Of a stretch of DNA of 64,000 nt, positions 39,089 to 49,341 are shown one piece after another. The stretch covers positions 744,001 to 808,000 of the forward strand of contig NZ_JASZYQ010000003.1 in assembly GCF_030316885.1 (NCBI RefSeq). The letters are read 5' to 3'. The DNA is from Variovorax jilinensis (GTDB taxonomy: Bacteria > Pseudomonadota > Gammaproteobacteria > Burkholderiales > Burkholderiaceae_C). The notes under the pieces were generated by a model. That model saw only the letters and a list, made by a program, of their open reading frames with translations, had not been told where the DNA came from and did not search any database. Each line of letters opens with the position of its first letter. The stretch's first letter is position 1. Position numbers and translations under genes: made by a program.

Positions 39089-41056
39089 TCAATGCAGCGC
39101 GCGGTAGATCTCTTCGGCCAGGTCGAACGCGATGCCATCCACCGAGGCGATGTCCTCGATGCTCGCCGCGGCCACGCCACGGATGCCACCGAAGCGCTGC
39201 AGCAGGCGCGCGCGCCGCTTGGGGCCGATGCCCGGGATGTCCTCGAGCTGGCTGCCGCCGACTCGCACCTTGGCGCGCTTGGCGCGCATGCCGGTGATCG
39301 CGAAGCGATGGGCCTCGTCGCGGATCTGCGCCACCAGCATCAGCGCGGCCGAATCGCGGCCCAGGTAGACCTTCTCGCGGCCGTCGGCGAAGACCAGCTC
39401 CTCCAGGCCCACCTTGCGGCCCTCCCCCTTCTCGACGCCGACGATCAGCGACAGCGGCAGGCCCAGTTCACTGAAGACCTCGCGCGCCATCGACACCTGG
39501 CCCTTCCCGCCGTCGACCAGCACGAGTTCGGGCATGCGCGCCGACCGGGTGCCCGGCCGCGCGTCGGTGCCTACGCCGCCCGCATCGCCGGCCGGCGGGG
39601 CGTCGCTCTCGGCCGCCATCGCCTCGGCCAGCTTGCCGTAGCGGCGGTGCAGCACCTGGCGCATGGCAGCGTAGTCGTCGCCAGGCGTGATGCCCTCGAT
39701 GTTGTAGCGCCGGTACTCGCGGTTCTGCATCGCATGGTGCTCGAACACCACGCAGGAAGCCTGGGTCGCCTCGCCCGCGGTGTGCGAGATGTCGAAGCAC
39801 TCGACGCGGAAGTTGTCGAGGTCGTCCGGCGCGAGCTCGAGCGCATCGACGAGCGCCCGCGTGCGCGCCTGCTGCGAGCCTTCTTCGGCCAGCAGGCGCG
39901 CCAGCTGCAGGCCGGCGTTCTTGCAGGCCATCTCGAGCCACAGGCGGCGCTGCTCGCGCGGATTGAAGACGGCGTTGATGCGGATGCCGGCCTGCTGCGC
40001 CACGGCCTCGATCAGCTCGCGCGCCACGGCCTCGCTGAGCACCAGCGTGGCCGGCACCGGCACGTCGATGTAGTGCTGCGCGATGAAGGCCTCGAGCACC
40101 TGGACCTCGACCGCATCGGCGGGCGGCGGCGCGCCGTCGTCGCCTTCGGCCTCGGCATGCTGCATCTGGGCTGCATCTTCCACGTGCACCGGGAAGTAGG
40201 CGCGGTCGCCCAGGTGCCGGCCGCCGCGCACCATCGCGAGGTTGACGCAGGCTCGGCCGCCCTGCACCTTGACCGCGAGGATGTCGACGTCCTTGTCGGA
40301 GGCGATCTCGATCGACTGCTGGTGCAGCACGCGCGACAGCGCCGACATCTGGTTGCGCAGCTCGGCCGCCTGCTCGAACTGCAGCCGCTCGGCGTGCGCC
40401 ATCATGCGCGACTCGAGCTGGCTCAGCACCGCCTGGGTGTCGCCCATCAGGAAGGCCTCTGCGTTCGCCACGTCCTGGCCGTAGGCCTCGGGCGTGATGT
40501 GGCCGACGCAGGGCGCGGTGCAGCGCTTGATCTGGTAGAGCAGGCAGGGTCGCGCGCGGTTGGCGTAGACCGTGTCCTCGCAGGTGCGCAGCTTGAAGAC
40601 CTTCTGCAGCAGCTGGATCGATTCCTTCACGGCCCAGGCGCTCGGATAGGGGCCGAAGTAGCGGTGCTTGCGGTCGACCGCGCCGCGGTAGTAGGCCAGG
40701 CGCGGAAACGTGTGGGCGGCAATCTTGAGGTAGGGATAGCTCTTGTCGTCGCGAAAAAGGATGTTGTAGCGCGGCTTGAGCGACTTGATCAGGTTGTTCT
40801 CGAGCAGCAGGGCCTCGGCCTCGGAGCGCACCACGGTGGTCTCCATGCGCACGATCTTCGAGATCATGTGGCCGATGCGGGTGCCGCCATGGCTCTTCTG
40901 GAAGTAGTTCGCGACCCGCTTCCTGAGGTTGCGCGCCTTGCCCACGTACAGCACCGCGCCCTGGGCATCGAAGTAGCGATAGACGCCGGGCAGCTGCGGC
41001 AATGCCGCCACCTCGCTGAGCAGTTGGTCGGAATGGACTTCGGGGGTCTCTGGCAT
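39089..41056 (-). CDS. uvrC: Excinuclease ABC subunit C
   Basis: Makes both incisions in nucleotide-excision repair. The 655 residues include the GIY-YIG nuclease domain ([20 protein letters not shown], about 20-40), a UVR motif near 200, the RNase-H-like endonuclease domain ([18 protein letters not shown]) and tandem helix-hairpin-helix motifs at the C-terminus ([20 protein letters not shown]). Stop is 44 bases before pgsA. Confidence 0.97.
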   Translation of the reverse strand: MPETPEVHSDQLLSEVAALPQLPGVYRYFDAQGAVLYVGKARNLRKRVANYFQKSHGGTRIGHMISKIVRMETTVVRSEAEALLLENNLIKSLKPRYNILFRDDKSYPYLKIAAHTFPRLAYYRGAVDRKHRYFGPYPSAWAVKESIQLLQKVFKLRTCEDTVYANRARPCLLYQIKRCTAPCVGHITPEAYGQDVANAEAFLMGDTQAVLSQLESRMMAHAERLQFEQAAELRNQMSALSRVLHQQSIEIASDKDVDILAVKVQGGRACVNLAMVRGGRHLGDRAYFPVHVEDAAQMQHAEAEGDDGAPPPADAVEVQVLEAFIAQHYIDVPVPATLVLSEAVARELIEAVAQQAGIRINAVFNPREQRRLWLEMACKNAGLQLARLLAEEGSQQARTRALVDALELAPDDLDNFRVECFDISHTAGEATQASCVVFEHHAMQNREYRRYNIEGITPGDDYAAMRQVLHRRYGKLAEAMAAESDAPPAGDAGGVGTDARPGTRSARMPELVLVDGGKGQVSMAREVFSELGLPLSLIVGVEKGEGRKVGLEELVFADGREKVYLGRDSAALMLVAQIRDEAHRFAITGMRAKRAKVRVGGSQLEDIPGIGPKRRARLLQRFGGIRGVAAASIEDIASVDGIAFDLAEEIYRALH

Positions 41057-41062
41057 GGGTGC

Positions 41063-41545
41063 CTATTCTGTGGTGGCCGTGCGCAGCGCCGGCTCGCAGC
41101 GCACTTCGGTGCGAACCGAGTTGGCGATGAAGCAGCGCTCGTGCGCCTCGTGGTGCAGGGCTTCGTGAACCTCGGTTGCCGGCGCCTGGCCGGCAGGGAA
41201 CCAGACCTCGGGGTGCAGCGTGACACGCGTCATCGCCATGCGGCCTTCGGCATTGCGGCCCATGTGGCCTTCGGCCTTGTCGACATAGCGCTCGACGCAG
41301 AAGCCGCGGGCGGCCGCAAGCGACAGGAACCACAGCATGTGGCAGCTCGCCAGCGACGCGACGAAGGCTTCCTCGGGATCGACCGCGGCGGCATCCGACC
41401 AGGGCAGCGGCACCACATGCGGCGAGGACGAACCCGCCCATTCGGCGCCGCCGTCGAAGCGGATCGAATGGCGGCGGCTGTAGCGGTTGCCGATGAAGTC
41501 CTGGCCGTCGCGCTGCCAGGCGATTTCGGCCGTGTGCTGTGACAT
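41063..41545 (-). CDS. OsmC/Ohr family protein
   Basis: Probable thiol peroxidase of 160 residues. The two family cysteines are present: the first in [11 protein letters not shown], the second in [10 protein letters not shown]. It detoxifies organic peroxides in characterised relatives. The start at [15 protein letters not shown] was chosen; the upstream extension is antisense to earP. Ends seven bases before uvrC in the same direction. Confidence 0.9.
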   Translation of the reverse strand: MSQHTAEIAWQRDGQDFIGNRYSRRHSIRFDGGAEWAGSSSPHVVPLPWSDAAAVDPEEAFVASLASCHMLWFLSLAAARGFCVERYVDKAEGHMGRNAEGRMAMTRVTLHPEVWFPAGQAPATEVHEALHHEAHERCFIANSVRTEVRCEPALRTATTE

Positions 41546-41598
41546 GAAAGCGGTCTCCGGAGTCTTCGCATCGTGCGGGGGCTGTAGAGTATCCCGCG

Positions 41599-42675
41599 AT
41601 GCGCTGGGACATTTTCTGCAGGGTGATCGACAACCATGGCGACCTCGGCGTCTGCTGGCGGCTGTCGACCGCGATCGCGGCGGAAGGCGACACGGTGCGC
41701 CTGTGGGTCGACGATCCCTCCGCGCTGGCCTGGATGGCGCCCGGAGGCTGTCCCGGCGTCGCGGTCGTCGACTGGGGCCCCGGCGAGGCCGCCCAGGCGT
41801 CGCGGGTCGCCGCCGAGCCCGCGCCCGACGTGCTGGTAGAGGCCTTCGGCTGCGATCCGGCACCGGTCGCCATCGCCCGCTTCGCCGAGGCGCGGCGCGC
41901 GGACGGCGCCACGCGCCGCTGGATCAACCTGGAGTACCTGTCGGCCGAGCCGTATGTCGAGCGCCTGCATGGCCTGCCCTCGCCGGTCTTCAGGGGCCCG
42001 GGCGACGGGCTCACGAAGCACTTCTTCTATCCGGGCTTCAACGAACGCACGGGCGGGCTGCTGCGCGAACCCGACCTGGCTTCGCGGCGCCAGGCTTTCG
42101 ACCGCGGCGCCTGGCTGGCCCTGCAGGGCTTGGACTGGCACGGCGAGCGACTGGTCTCGCTGTTCTGCTACGAGCCGCCCGCACTCGAGGCGCTGCTGAG
42201 GCAGCTCGAGCGCTCGGCCGTGCCGACGCGGCTGCTCGTGACCGCCGGCCGCGCCGCCGCCGCCCTGCCCCCGGGCCCGGCGCGGCGCGGCGCGCTGTCG
42301 CTCGAATGGCTGCCGCATCTGCCGCAGACCGAGTTCGATCACCTGCTGTGGGCCTGCGACCTGAACTTCGTCCGTGGCGAGGATTCGCTGGTGCGGGCGC
42401 TCTGGGCCGGCGCGCCGCTGGTCTGGCAGATCTACCCGCAGGACGACGATGCGCACCACGAGAAGCTCGAGGCCTTCCTCGAGGCGATCGAGGCGCCGGG
42501 CTCGCTGCGCCGCTGCCACCACGTATGGAACGGCATGACAGGGGGCGAGCTGCCCGAGCTGGATGCCGAGACGCTCGGTTCCTGGGGCGCCGCGACCGTG
42601 TCTGCGCGTACCCGCCTGCAGGCGCAGGATGCACTTTTGGCCCGTCTGCGGCGTTTCATCGGCCAAAAAAGCTAA
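41599..42675 (+). CDS. earP: EF-P arginine rhamnosyltransferase EarP
   Basis: Attaches rhamnose from dTDP-L-rhamnose to Arg32 of elongation factor P. The 358 residues begin [20 protein letters not shown] and contain the C-terminal [20 protein letters not shown] and [15 protein letters not shown] motifs of the family (nucleotide-sugar site). efp follows after 128 bases in the same direction, the standard earP-efp pair. Confidence 0.96.
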   Translation: MRWDIFCRVIDNHGDLGVCWRLSTAIAAEGDTVRLWVDDPSALAWMAPGGCPGVAVVDWGPGEAAQASRVAAEPAPDVLVEAFGCDPAPVAIARFAEARRADGATRRWINLEYLSAEPYVERLHGLPSPVFRGPGDGLTKHFFYPGFNERTGGLLREPDLASRRQAFDRGAWLALQGLDWHGERLVSLFCYEPPALEALLRQLERSAVPTRLLVTAGRAAAALPPGPARRGALSLEWLPHLPQTEFDHLLWACDLNFVRGEDSLVRALWAGAPLVWQIYPQDDDAHHEKLEAFLEAIEAPGSLRRCHHVWNGMTGGELPELDAETLGSWGAATVSARTRLQAQDALLARLRRFIGQKS

Positions 42676-42803
42676 AATCGGGGGCTTTGCGGATTTCCGG
42701 TGCCGAGCCTTGGCCTTGCGCGCACCCTCCGCTGAACCGCCGCGGTGCATGTGCAATAGTGCGCAATGATGCTAAGAGCGGCCAACTTCCAGAGACCCTG
42801 TTT

Positions 42804-43358
42804 ATGAAAATCGCTCAAGAAATCCGCGCCGGCAACGTGATCATGCACGGCAAGGACCCGATGGTCGTCCTCAAGACCGAATACAGCCGCGGCGGCCGCA
42901 ACTCCGCCACGGTGCGCATGAAGCTCAAGAGCCTGATCGCCAACTTCAACACCGAAGTGGTCTTCAAGGCCGACGACAAGATCGACCAGATCGTGCTCGA
43001 CAAGAAGGAGTGCACCTACTCCTACTTCGCCGACCCGATGTATGTCTGCATGGACACCGAGTACAACCAGTACGAAGTCGAGGCCGAGAACATGGGCGAC
43101 GCCCTGAGCTACCTCGAGGACGGCATGCCGGTCGAAGTGGTGTTCTACGACGGCAAGGCGATCTCGGTCGAACTGCCGACCAGCGTCGAGCGCGAGATCA
43201 CCTGGACCGAGCCGGCCGTCAAGGGCGACACCTCGGGCAAGGTCATGAAGCCGGCCAAGATCTCCACCGGCTTCGAAGTCGGCGTGCCGCTGTTCGTCGC
43301 CCAGGGCGACCGCATCGAAATCGACACCCGCACGGGCGAATACCGCAAGCGCGTCTGA
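42804..43358 (+). CDS. efp: Elongation factor P
   Basis: Relieves ribosome stalling at polyproline stretches. The 184 residues have the KOW-like domain I with Arg32 in SRGGRNSA, the residue modified by EarP, rather than the lysine used by EpmA-type organisms. Domains II and III are complete (ending EYRKRV). Targets likely include the very proline-rich TonB in this window. ATG 42804 was chosen by homology; a longer frame through earP is spurious. Confidence 0.97.
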   Translation: MKIAQEIRAGNVIMHGKDPMVVLKTEYSRGGRNSATVRMKLKSLIANFNTEVVFKADDKIDQIVLDKKECTYSYFADPMYVCMDTEYNQYEVEAENMGDALSYLEDGMPVEVVFYDGKAISVELPTSVEREITWTEPAVKGDTSGKVMKPAKISTGFEVGVPLFVAQGDRIEIDTRTGEYRKRV

Positions 43359-43386
43359 GCGCCGCGCGCGACCCGGCACGACGAGA

Positions 43387-43412
43387 AAGGCTCCCGCGGG
43401 AGCCTTTTTTGC
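43387..43412 (+). terminator. Terminator of efp
   Basis: Nine-bp stem AAGGCTCCC / GGGAGCCTT around a 2-base centre, then six T; 28 bases after the efp stop. Confidence 0.93.
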
Positions 43413-43487
43413 GTGGCCCGCGCTTCGACCGCCGGCTCTCGGGCCCGAAACCTGCAACGCGCACAATCCGCTGACTGCACTTTCCGC

Positions 43488-44363
43488 ATGACCATGGACC
43501 ACAACAGCACACACGACCTCCACGACAAGCGCCTGGCCGATGCCTGGGCCACCCTGCAGGCCCACGCGGACACCGGGCTGCCGCTGCACAACGACCCCTC
43601 GCGGCTGGCCTTTGCCGATCCGGAGTTCCTGCTGCGGCGCGAGACCCGCGGCCTGCGCATGCAGCTCGAGCTCATGAAGCCCGACATCGAGATGCGCGCC
43701 CACGGCATCGAGAACACGGTGGTCGTGTTCGGCAGCGCGCGCTTTCGCAGCGAAGAGGAATCGGGCGCGCTGATCGCGCAGGCCGAGGCCGCGGGCGACG
43801 CGGTGGCCGCCGAGCGCTGGCGCCGGCTCGGCCGCAGCTCGCACTACTACGAGAAGGCACGCAGCTTCGGCAAGCTGGTGGCCCAGTACAGCAACGACCG
43901 CGAGCCGCAGGACAAGCTCTTCGTCTGCACCGGCGGCGGGCCCGGCATCATGCAGGCCGCCAATCGCGGCGCCTATGAAGGCGGCGGGCTCTCGGTCGGG
44001 CTCGCGATCGCGTTGCCGATGGAAGAGGAAGCCAATCCCTACGTCACGCCGGCACTGAGCTTCAAGTTCCACTACTTCGCGATCCGCAAGATGCATTTCA
44101 TGATGCGCGCGAAGGCCCTGGTGGCGTTCCCGGGCGGCTTCGGAACGCTCGACGAGCTGTTCGAGGTCATCACGCTGGTCCAGACCAAGAAGGCCAAGCC
44201 GGTGCCGATCGTGCTGTTCGGCTCGGACTACTGGAAGCAGCTGATCAATTTCGACTTCCTGGCCGAGGAAGGCGTGATCTCGCCCAACGACGTGAAGCTG
44301 ATCGAATACGTGGATGCGCCCCAGGATGCCTGGGACTACATCAAGCGCTTCTACAAGCTCTAG
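43488..44363 (+). CDS. LOG family protein (TIGR00730, phosphoribohydrolase-like)
   Basis: 291 residues. The lysine-decarboxylase-like/LOG domain carries CTGGGPGIMQAANRGA and the hallmark PGGFGTLDELFEV (about 215-227). LOG proteins cleave cytokinin or purine nucleotide 5'-monophosphates to the free base; in bacteria without plant contact the role is nucleotide salvage. N-terminal 75 residues are an extension. ATG 43494 is an alternative start. Confidence 0.88.
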   Translation: MTMDHNSTHDLHDKRLADAWATLQAHADTGLPLHNDPSRLAFADPEFLLRRETRGLRMQLELMKPDIEMRAHGIENTVVVFGSARFRSEEESGALIAQAEAAGDAVAAERWRRLGRSSHYYEKARSFGKLVAQYSNDREPQDKLFVCTGGGPGIMQAANRGAYEGGGLSVGLAIALPMEEEANPYVTPALSFKFHYFAIRKMHFMMRAKALVAFPGGFGTLDELFEVITLVQTKKAKPVPIVLFGSDYWKQLINFDFLAEEGVISPNDVKLIEYVDAPQDAWDYIKRFYKL

Positions 44364-44396
44364 TTCGGCCTCCGTCAGCCTGCGCCGCCGATGGCG

Positions 44397-45572
44397 TCAG
44401 TGCGTGCCTGGCGGCGCTCGGAGGCCGAATACCGACCGGGTCCCCAGCGCCACCACGCCGCCCACGACCCAGAACACGCCGGCGACGCCGATCAGCGCGC
44501 CGGCGGCACCGAACAGCATCGGCATCGCCACGCTCGAGGCGTTGAGCGTCATGACGCGCAGGCCCAGTGCCTCGCCGTGCCGCGCCTGCGGCGTGATCTG
44601 GTGCAGCATGCTCATCACCATCGGCTGGACGGCGCCGAGCGCGATGCCCAGCACGATCGAGCAGGCGGCCATGCCGAGCGCCGAGCTCATGAGCGGGTAG
44701 ACCGCGAACACCGCCGCCGTGACCACGTTGGCAGCCGCGATCACCGCGCGCTCGCTGAAGCGCGAGGCGAACAGCGGCAGCACCAGCCGGATGCCGGCCG
44801 CCGCCACCGCGAAGGCGCCGAGGATGGTGCCGATGGTCGATGCGCTGAGTCCGCGCTCATGGCCCAGCAGCGGCAGCACGAAGGTGTGGACGTCCCACGA
44901 GGCCGACTGCAGCCAGTTCACGAACAGCAGCCGTCTGAACATCGGCTCGCCGACCAGGTCCCAGGCGCGCGGCCGCGGCGTCCCCGCCGGCGGCCGGATC
45001 AGCGGCAGCTCGGCGGCGCCGCGCGCCAGCAGCCAGCCGACGACAGGCAGCAGCGCGAGCAGCACGAATGCCACCCGGTAGCCCATCAGGTCGCCGGGCA
45101 CCGGGCCCGCGTGGTCGATCAGCAACCCGGTCGCGAAGGGGCCGAGAAAGTTGGCAACGGCCGGCGCGATCGCGAGCCAGCTGAACACCCGCTTGAGCTC
45201 GGTCGGGTTGGCGGCTGCGCGACCCACGTGGCGCTGCAGTGCGATGACCGCGATGCCGGTGGCGCCGCCGGTCAGCAGGGCCGCGAGGCAGAGGACCGGA
45301 AAGATCGGAAACGCGGCCGCGAGCGCGGCGCCCAGCGTGGCCGAGGTCACCGCGATCGCCAGCGGCGCCTGCAGCCCGTGGCGGTCTGCAAAGCGCCCGG
45401 CCGGCAATGCGAGGAAGACCTGGGTCAGCGCGAACAGCGCCAGCAGCACGCCCACGGCGGCGGCGCTGTAGCCCTCGCGCAGCGCCAGCAGCGGCGCCGC
45501 CAGCCGGGTGCCCGTCATCGACGCATGCAGGAAGACCTGCGCGAGGATCAGACGAAGCAGGCCGGCCTTCAC
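44397..45572 (-). CDS. Major facilitator superfamily transporter
   Basis: 391 residues with twelve hydrophobic segments and the MFS loop motif GRFADRHGLQAPLAI between spans 2 and 3. The substrate is unknown. The start is a GTG overlapping the rmuC stop (GTGA), so the two are translationally coupled. The stop is 33 bases from the convergent LOG gene. Confidence 0.88.
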   Translation of the reverse strand: MKAGLLRLILAQVFLHASMTGTRLAAPLLALREGYSAAAVGVLLALFALTQVFLALPAGRFADRHGLQAPLAIAVTSATLGAALAAAFPIFPVLCLAALLTGGATGIAVIALQRHVGRAAANPTELKRVFSWLAIAPAVANFLGPFATGLLIDHAGPVPGDLMGYRVAFVLLALLPVVGWLLARGAAELPLIRPPAGTPRPRAWDLVGEPMFRRLLFVNWLQSASWDVHTFVLPLLGHERGLSASTIGTILGAFAVAAAGIRLVLPLFASRFSERAVIAAANVVTAAVFAVYPLMSSALGMAACSIVLGIALGAVQPMVMSMLHQITPQARHGEALGLRVMTLNASSVAMPMLFGAAGALIGVAGVFWVVGGVVALGTRSVFGLRAPPGTH

Positions 45573-46915
45573 GAGCGGGGAAGTTCGTCGTCGTCGGCCG
45601 GCGGCAGCAGGGCTTCGCTCTGCGCCTCGGGCAGCGCCTCGACCCGGCGCAGCGCCAGCCGCATCTGCTTGGCGCGCGTGTCCGCCTTGTCGAGGGTGTC
45701 GGAAGCCTTGGCGACCTGCTCCTTGATGCGCGACACCCATTCGCCGTAGCGCTCGAACTCGGTCTTGACCGCGCCGAGCACCTTCCAGACCTCGGAGGCC
45801 TGGTGCTCGAGCGCCAGCGTGCGAAAGCCCATGTGCAGGCTGTTGAGCATCGCGAGCAGCGTGGTCGGGCCGGCCAGCGTCACGCGGTGCTGGCGCTGGA
45901 TCGCATCCATGAGGCCCGGGCGCCGCAGCACCTCGGCATAGAGGCTCTCGACCGGCAGGAACAGGATCGCGAAATCGGTGGTGTGCGGCGCCGCGAGGTA
46001 GTTCTCGGCGATCGACCTGGCCTCGCTGCGGATGCGGGCCTCGAGTGCCTTGGCCGCGAGCTCGGCGGCACCGGCGTCGGCGCGCTCGTGGGCATCGATC
46101 AGCCGCTCGTAGTCGTCGCGCGGGAACTTGGCGTCGATCGGCAGCCAGACCGGCGCGCCATCGCCGCCGCGGCCCGGGAAGCGCACCGCGAAATCGACCC
46201 GCTGGCCGCTGCGCGGCTTGGTCTCGACCTGGCGCGCGAACTGCTCGGGGGTCAGCACCTGTTCGAGCAGCGCCTCGAGCTGCACCTCGCCGAACACGCC
46301 GCGGGTCTTCACGTTGGTCAGCACGCGCTGCAGGCTGCCGACGCCGACCGCGAGCGACTGCATCTCGCCCAGCCCCTTGTGCACCTGCTCCAGCCGGTCG
46401 GCCACCTGCTTGAAGCTCTCGCCGAGGCGGGTCTCGAGCGTGGTCTGCAGCTTCTCGTCGACCGTGCGGCGCATCTCGTCGAGCTTGGCGCTGTTGCTCT
46501 GCTGCAGTTGCGCGAGCTGGGTCTCCATGGTCGCGCGCAGCTCGGACAGGCGCCGCGCGTTGGCTTCGCTCAGGCCCTGCAGCTGGGTGTTGAGCGTGTC
46601 GGCCAGCGTCTTCTGCATCAGCGCGAGCTGCTGCGCGAAGGCGTCGATCTGGGCGTTCTGCGTGCGCGTCGCTTCCGCGCCCTGGTGCAGCAGCGCCTGC
46701 TGGAAGCTGGCGAAGGCCTGCGCGCTTTCCTGCCGACCGCCGCGCGCGGCAGCGCCGATCTCGTGGCGAAGTTCGCGCTCGACGCGCTCGCTGCCGGCCA
46801 GCAGCGTGGCGGCCAACGCCGCATGGTCGGGTGCCGGCGTCGGCCGCAGCAGCAGCCACAGCAGGAGCAGCACGCTCAGGCCTGCCAGGGCCAGCAGGAT
46901 CCAGATCTCGACCAC
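45569..46915 (-). CDS. rmuC: DNA recombination protein RmuC
   Basis: 448 residues: N-terminal membrane span (IWILLALAGLSVLLLLWLLL), a long coiled coil (about 40-190, many Gln/Leu/Arg heptads) and the RmuC nuclease-like domain with TRGVFGEVQLEALLEQVL, LPIDAKFPRDDYERL and LPVESLYAEVL. Known to limit DNA inversions; the precise enzymatic role is unclear. Four bases separate it from the dehydrogenase gene upstream. Confidence 0.95.
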   Translation of the reverse strand: MVEIWILLALAGLSVLLLLWLLLRPTPAPDHAALAATLLAGSERVERELRHEIGAAARGGRQESAQAFASFQQALLHQGAEATRTQNAQIDAFAQQLALMQKTLADTLNTQLQGLSEANARRLSELRATMETQLAQLQQSNSAKLDEMRRTVDEKLQTTLETRLGESFKQVADRLEQVHKGLGEMQSLAVGVGSLQRVLTNVKTRGVFGEVQLEALLEQVLTPEQFARQVETKPRSGQRVDFAVRFPGRGGDGAPVWLPIDAKFPRDDYERLIDAHERADAGAAELAAKALEARIRSEARSIAENYLAAPHTTDFAILFLPVESLYAEVLRRPGLMDAIQRQHRVTLAGPTTLLAMLNSLHMGFRTLALEHQASEVWKVLGAVKTEFERYGEWVSRIKEQVAKASDTLDKADTRAKQMRLALRRVEALPEAQSEALLPPADDDELPRS

Positions 46916-46919
46916 GGCC

Positions 46920-47906
46920 TCAGCGCGCCGCGAGCACCGCGGGATTGAGCGGCGTCAGCGGCTTGCCGTCGACCAGAAAGCCGATCAGGTTGTCCACCGC
47001 GAGATCGGCCATGGCGCGCCGGGTCGGCACCGTGGCGCTCGCGATGTGCGGCGTGAGCACGACGTTGGGCACGGTCAGCAGGTCGGGATGCACCTTGGGC
47101 TCGCCTTCGAAGACATCGAGGCCTGCCGCAGCGATGCGACCTTCGCGCAGTGCGAGCGCGAGCGCCGCGTCGTCCACGATGCCGCCGCGCGCGATGTTGA
47201 CCAGCGTGGCGCTCGGCTTCATGAGCGCCAGTTCGGCGGCACCGATCGTGTGGTGCGAGGCCGGCGAGTACGGCACCACGAGCACCACGTGGTCGGCGGT
47301 CCTGAGCAGCTCTTCCTTGCCGACGTAGCGGGCCTTGCAGTCGGCTTCGAGCGCGGCATCGAGGCGCGAGCGGTTGTGATAGATCACGTTCATGCCGAAG
47401 CCGTGCGCGCCGCGCTTCGCGATGCCCTGGCCGATGCGGCCCATGCCGATGATGCCGAGCGTCGCGCCGTGGACGTCCGAACCCGAGAACATGTCGAAGC
47501 GCCACTTCTTCCACTGCCCGGCGCGCAGGAAATGCTCGCTCTCGGCGATGCGCCGCGCGGTGGCCATCAGCAGCGCGAAGCCGAAGTCGGCCGTGGTCTC
47601 GGTCAGCACGTCGGGCGCGTTGGTGCCGAGCACGCCGTGGGCGGTCATCGCATCGAGGTCGAAGTTGTTGTAGCCGACCGCCATGTTGGCGCAGATCTTC
47701 AGCTCGGGACAGGCCGCGAGCACGGTCTCGTCGATGCGCTCGCTGCCGGTGGTGAAGACGCCCTGCCTGCCCTGCAGCTTCGCGATCAGCTGCTCGCGGC
47801 TCCAGTCCTCGTCGGACTGGTTGGCCTCGACGTCGAAGTGGGCCTGCAGGCGGGCGATGGTCTCGGGGAAGATCGCGCGGGAGACGAGGACTCTGGCTTG
47901 GGTCAT
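46920..47906 (-). CDS. D-2-hydroxyacid dehydrogenase (glyoxylate/hydroxypyruvate reductase type)
   Basis: NAD(P)-dependent reductase of 328 residues. Cofactor motif GIIGMGRIGQGIAKRG (about 150-165), catalytic Arg in NIARGGIVDD, Glu in GLDVFEGEP and His in LTPHIASAT are all present. Most like GhrB-type glyoxylate/hydroxypyruvate or D-glycerate dehydrogenases. Start overlaps the nhaD stop by four bases. Confidence 0.93.
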   Translation of the reverse strand: MTQARVLVSRAIFPETIARLQAHFDVEANQSDEDWSREQLIAKLQGRQGVFTTGSERIDETVLAACPELKICANMAVGYNNFDLDAMTAHGVLGTNAPDVLTETTADFGFALLMATARRIAESEHFLRAGQWKKWRFDMFSGSDVHGATLGIIGMGRIGQGIAKRGAHGFGMNVIYHNRSRLDAALEADCKARYVGKEELLRTADHVVLVVPYSPASHHTIGAAELALMKPSATLVNIARGGIVDDAALALALREGRIAAAGLDVFEGEPKVHPDLLTVPNVVLTPHIASATVPTRRAMADLAVDNLIGFLVDGKPLTPLNPAVLAAR

Positions 47907-49309
47907 GGTCGGAAGAAGATGAAGGTGGTGAGGATGAACAGCGGCAGCAGGATCGCGCCCGACCACAGCATGTAGCCGAAGAAGCTCGGCATCGCGACGC
48001 CGCGGCTTTCGGCGATGGCCTTGACCATCAGGTTGGGTGCGTTGCCGATGTAGGTATTGGCGCCCATGAACACGGCCCCGGCCGAGATCGCCGCCAGCGT
48101 CGCCGCGTAGGTGGTCATGAGCGCCTGCGGATCGCCGCCGGCGGTGTTGAAGAACACCAGGTAGGTCGGCGCGTTGTCGAGGAACGAGCTCAGGATGCCC
48201 GTGGCCCAGAAGTACATCGCCGGGTCGGGCTGGCCGTCGGGGCGCGTGACGCCCGCGACGATGAGGCCGAAGGGCCCGTCGTTGCCGGCCTTGAGCATCG
48301 CAATCACGGGCACGATGGTCAGGAAGATGCCCGCGAACAGCTTCGCGACCTCGATCATCGGCTCCCACGCGAACTGGTTCGCGGCGTGCACCTTCGGTGC
48401 CGTGGTCCTGAGCGACACGAGCGTGATCGCGATCAGCGCCAGGTCGCGCACCAGGCCCGGCAGGCCGACCCGGGTGCCGTTGACGTCGATGCCCAGCGGC
48501 GTCTTCCAGAGGCCGCTCAACAGCACGAAGAAGAGGATCGCGCCGAGCAGCCAGAAGTTGGCGGCGCCGTCGAAGCCGATGCCGCGCGTGTCGGGCGTGG
48601 GGTCGATGCGCGGCGCGTCCTCGCGCGCCAGCAGCCAGCGGTCGACCAGGTAGAACAGCGCCAGCAGCACGCCGACCAGGAACAGCGTCTCGGGCAGGAT
48701 GTTGCGTGCAGTCCAGAAGAAGTCCACGCCCTTCAGGAAGCCGAGGAACAGCGGCGGATCGCCCAGCGGCGTCAGCGAGCCGCCGATGTTGGAGACGATG
48801 AAGATGAAGAACACGACCACGTGCACCTTGCGCTGCCGGTGGTCGTTGGCACGGATCAGCGGCCGGATCAGCAGCATCGAGGCACCCGTGGTGCCCATCA
48901 GGCTGGCCAGCACCGCGCCGATCGCGAGGATGCCGGTGTTGAGCCCGGCCGAGCCATGCAGGTTGCCGCGGATGTGGATGCCGCCCGAGACCGCGAACAG
49001 CGCCGCCAGCAGCACGATGAACGGGATGTATTCGGCCAGCAGCGCATGCGTGATCTGCTCGCCGGCGACGGACGGGCCATAGACGACGGCGAAGGGCACG
49101 ATCAGCAGCAGCGACCAGGCTGCCGAGACCTTGCCGTAGTGGTGGTGCCAGAAGCGTGGCACCACCAGCGGCATCAGCGCGATCGACAGCAGAAGCCCCA
49201 CGAAGGGCAGGCCCCAGGCGGTGGAGATGCCGCTGCCGTCGAAGTCGGCCGCGAAGGCCGCGGCGGGGCACAGCAACGCCAGCACGGCGGCGATCGCGGG
49301 GCGCAGCAT
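47903..49309 (-). CDS. nhaD: Sodium:proton antiporter NhaD
   Basis: 468-residue membrane protein with about twelve spans, preceded by a signal-like leader ending AAFAAD. NhaD signatures: NIGGSLTPLGDPPLFLGFL and ATGILSSFLDNAPTYLVFF and GANTYIGNAPNLMVKAI. Exchanges Na+ or Li+ for protons to keep pH and salt balance. In the same direction as pncB, 32 bases after its stop. Confidence 0.94.
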   Translation of the reverse strand: MLRPAIAAVLALLCPAAAFAADFDGSGISTAWGLPFVGLLLSIALMPLVVPRFWHHHYGKVSAAWSLLLIVPFAVVYGPSVAGEQITHALLAEYIPFIVLLAALFAVSGGIHIRGNLHGSAGLNTGILAIGAVLASLMGTTGASMLLIRPLIRANDHRQRKVHVVVFFIFIVSNIGGSLTPLGDPPLFLGFLKGVDFFWTARNILPETLFLVGVLLALFYLVDRWLLAREDAPRIDPTPDTRGIGFDGAANFWLLGAILFFVLLSGLWKTPLGIDVNGTRVGLPGLVRDLALIAITLVSLRTTAPKVHAANQFAWEPMIEVAKLFAGIFLTIVPVIAMLKAGNDGPFGLIVAGVTRPDGQPDPAMYFWATGILSSFLDNAPTYLVFFNTAGGDPQALMTTYAATLAAISAGAVFMGANTYIGNAPNLMVKAIAESRGVAMPSFFGYMLWSGAILLPLFILTTFIFFRP

Positions 49310-49341
49310 GGGAGTGAGTGTCCGGTTCGAGATCAAGCGGC

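Noticed and set aside
44397..46859. 820-residue minus-strand protein
   Set aside because: Its first half is an out-of-frame reading of rmuC; the real transporter starts at the GTG at 45572.
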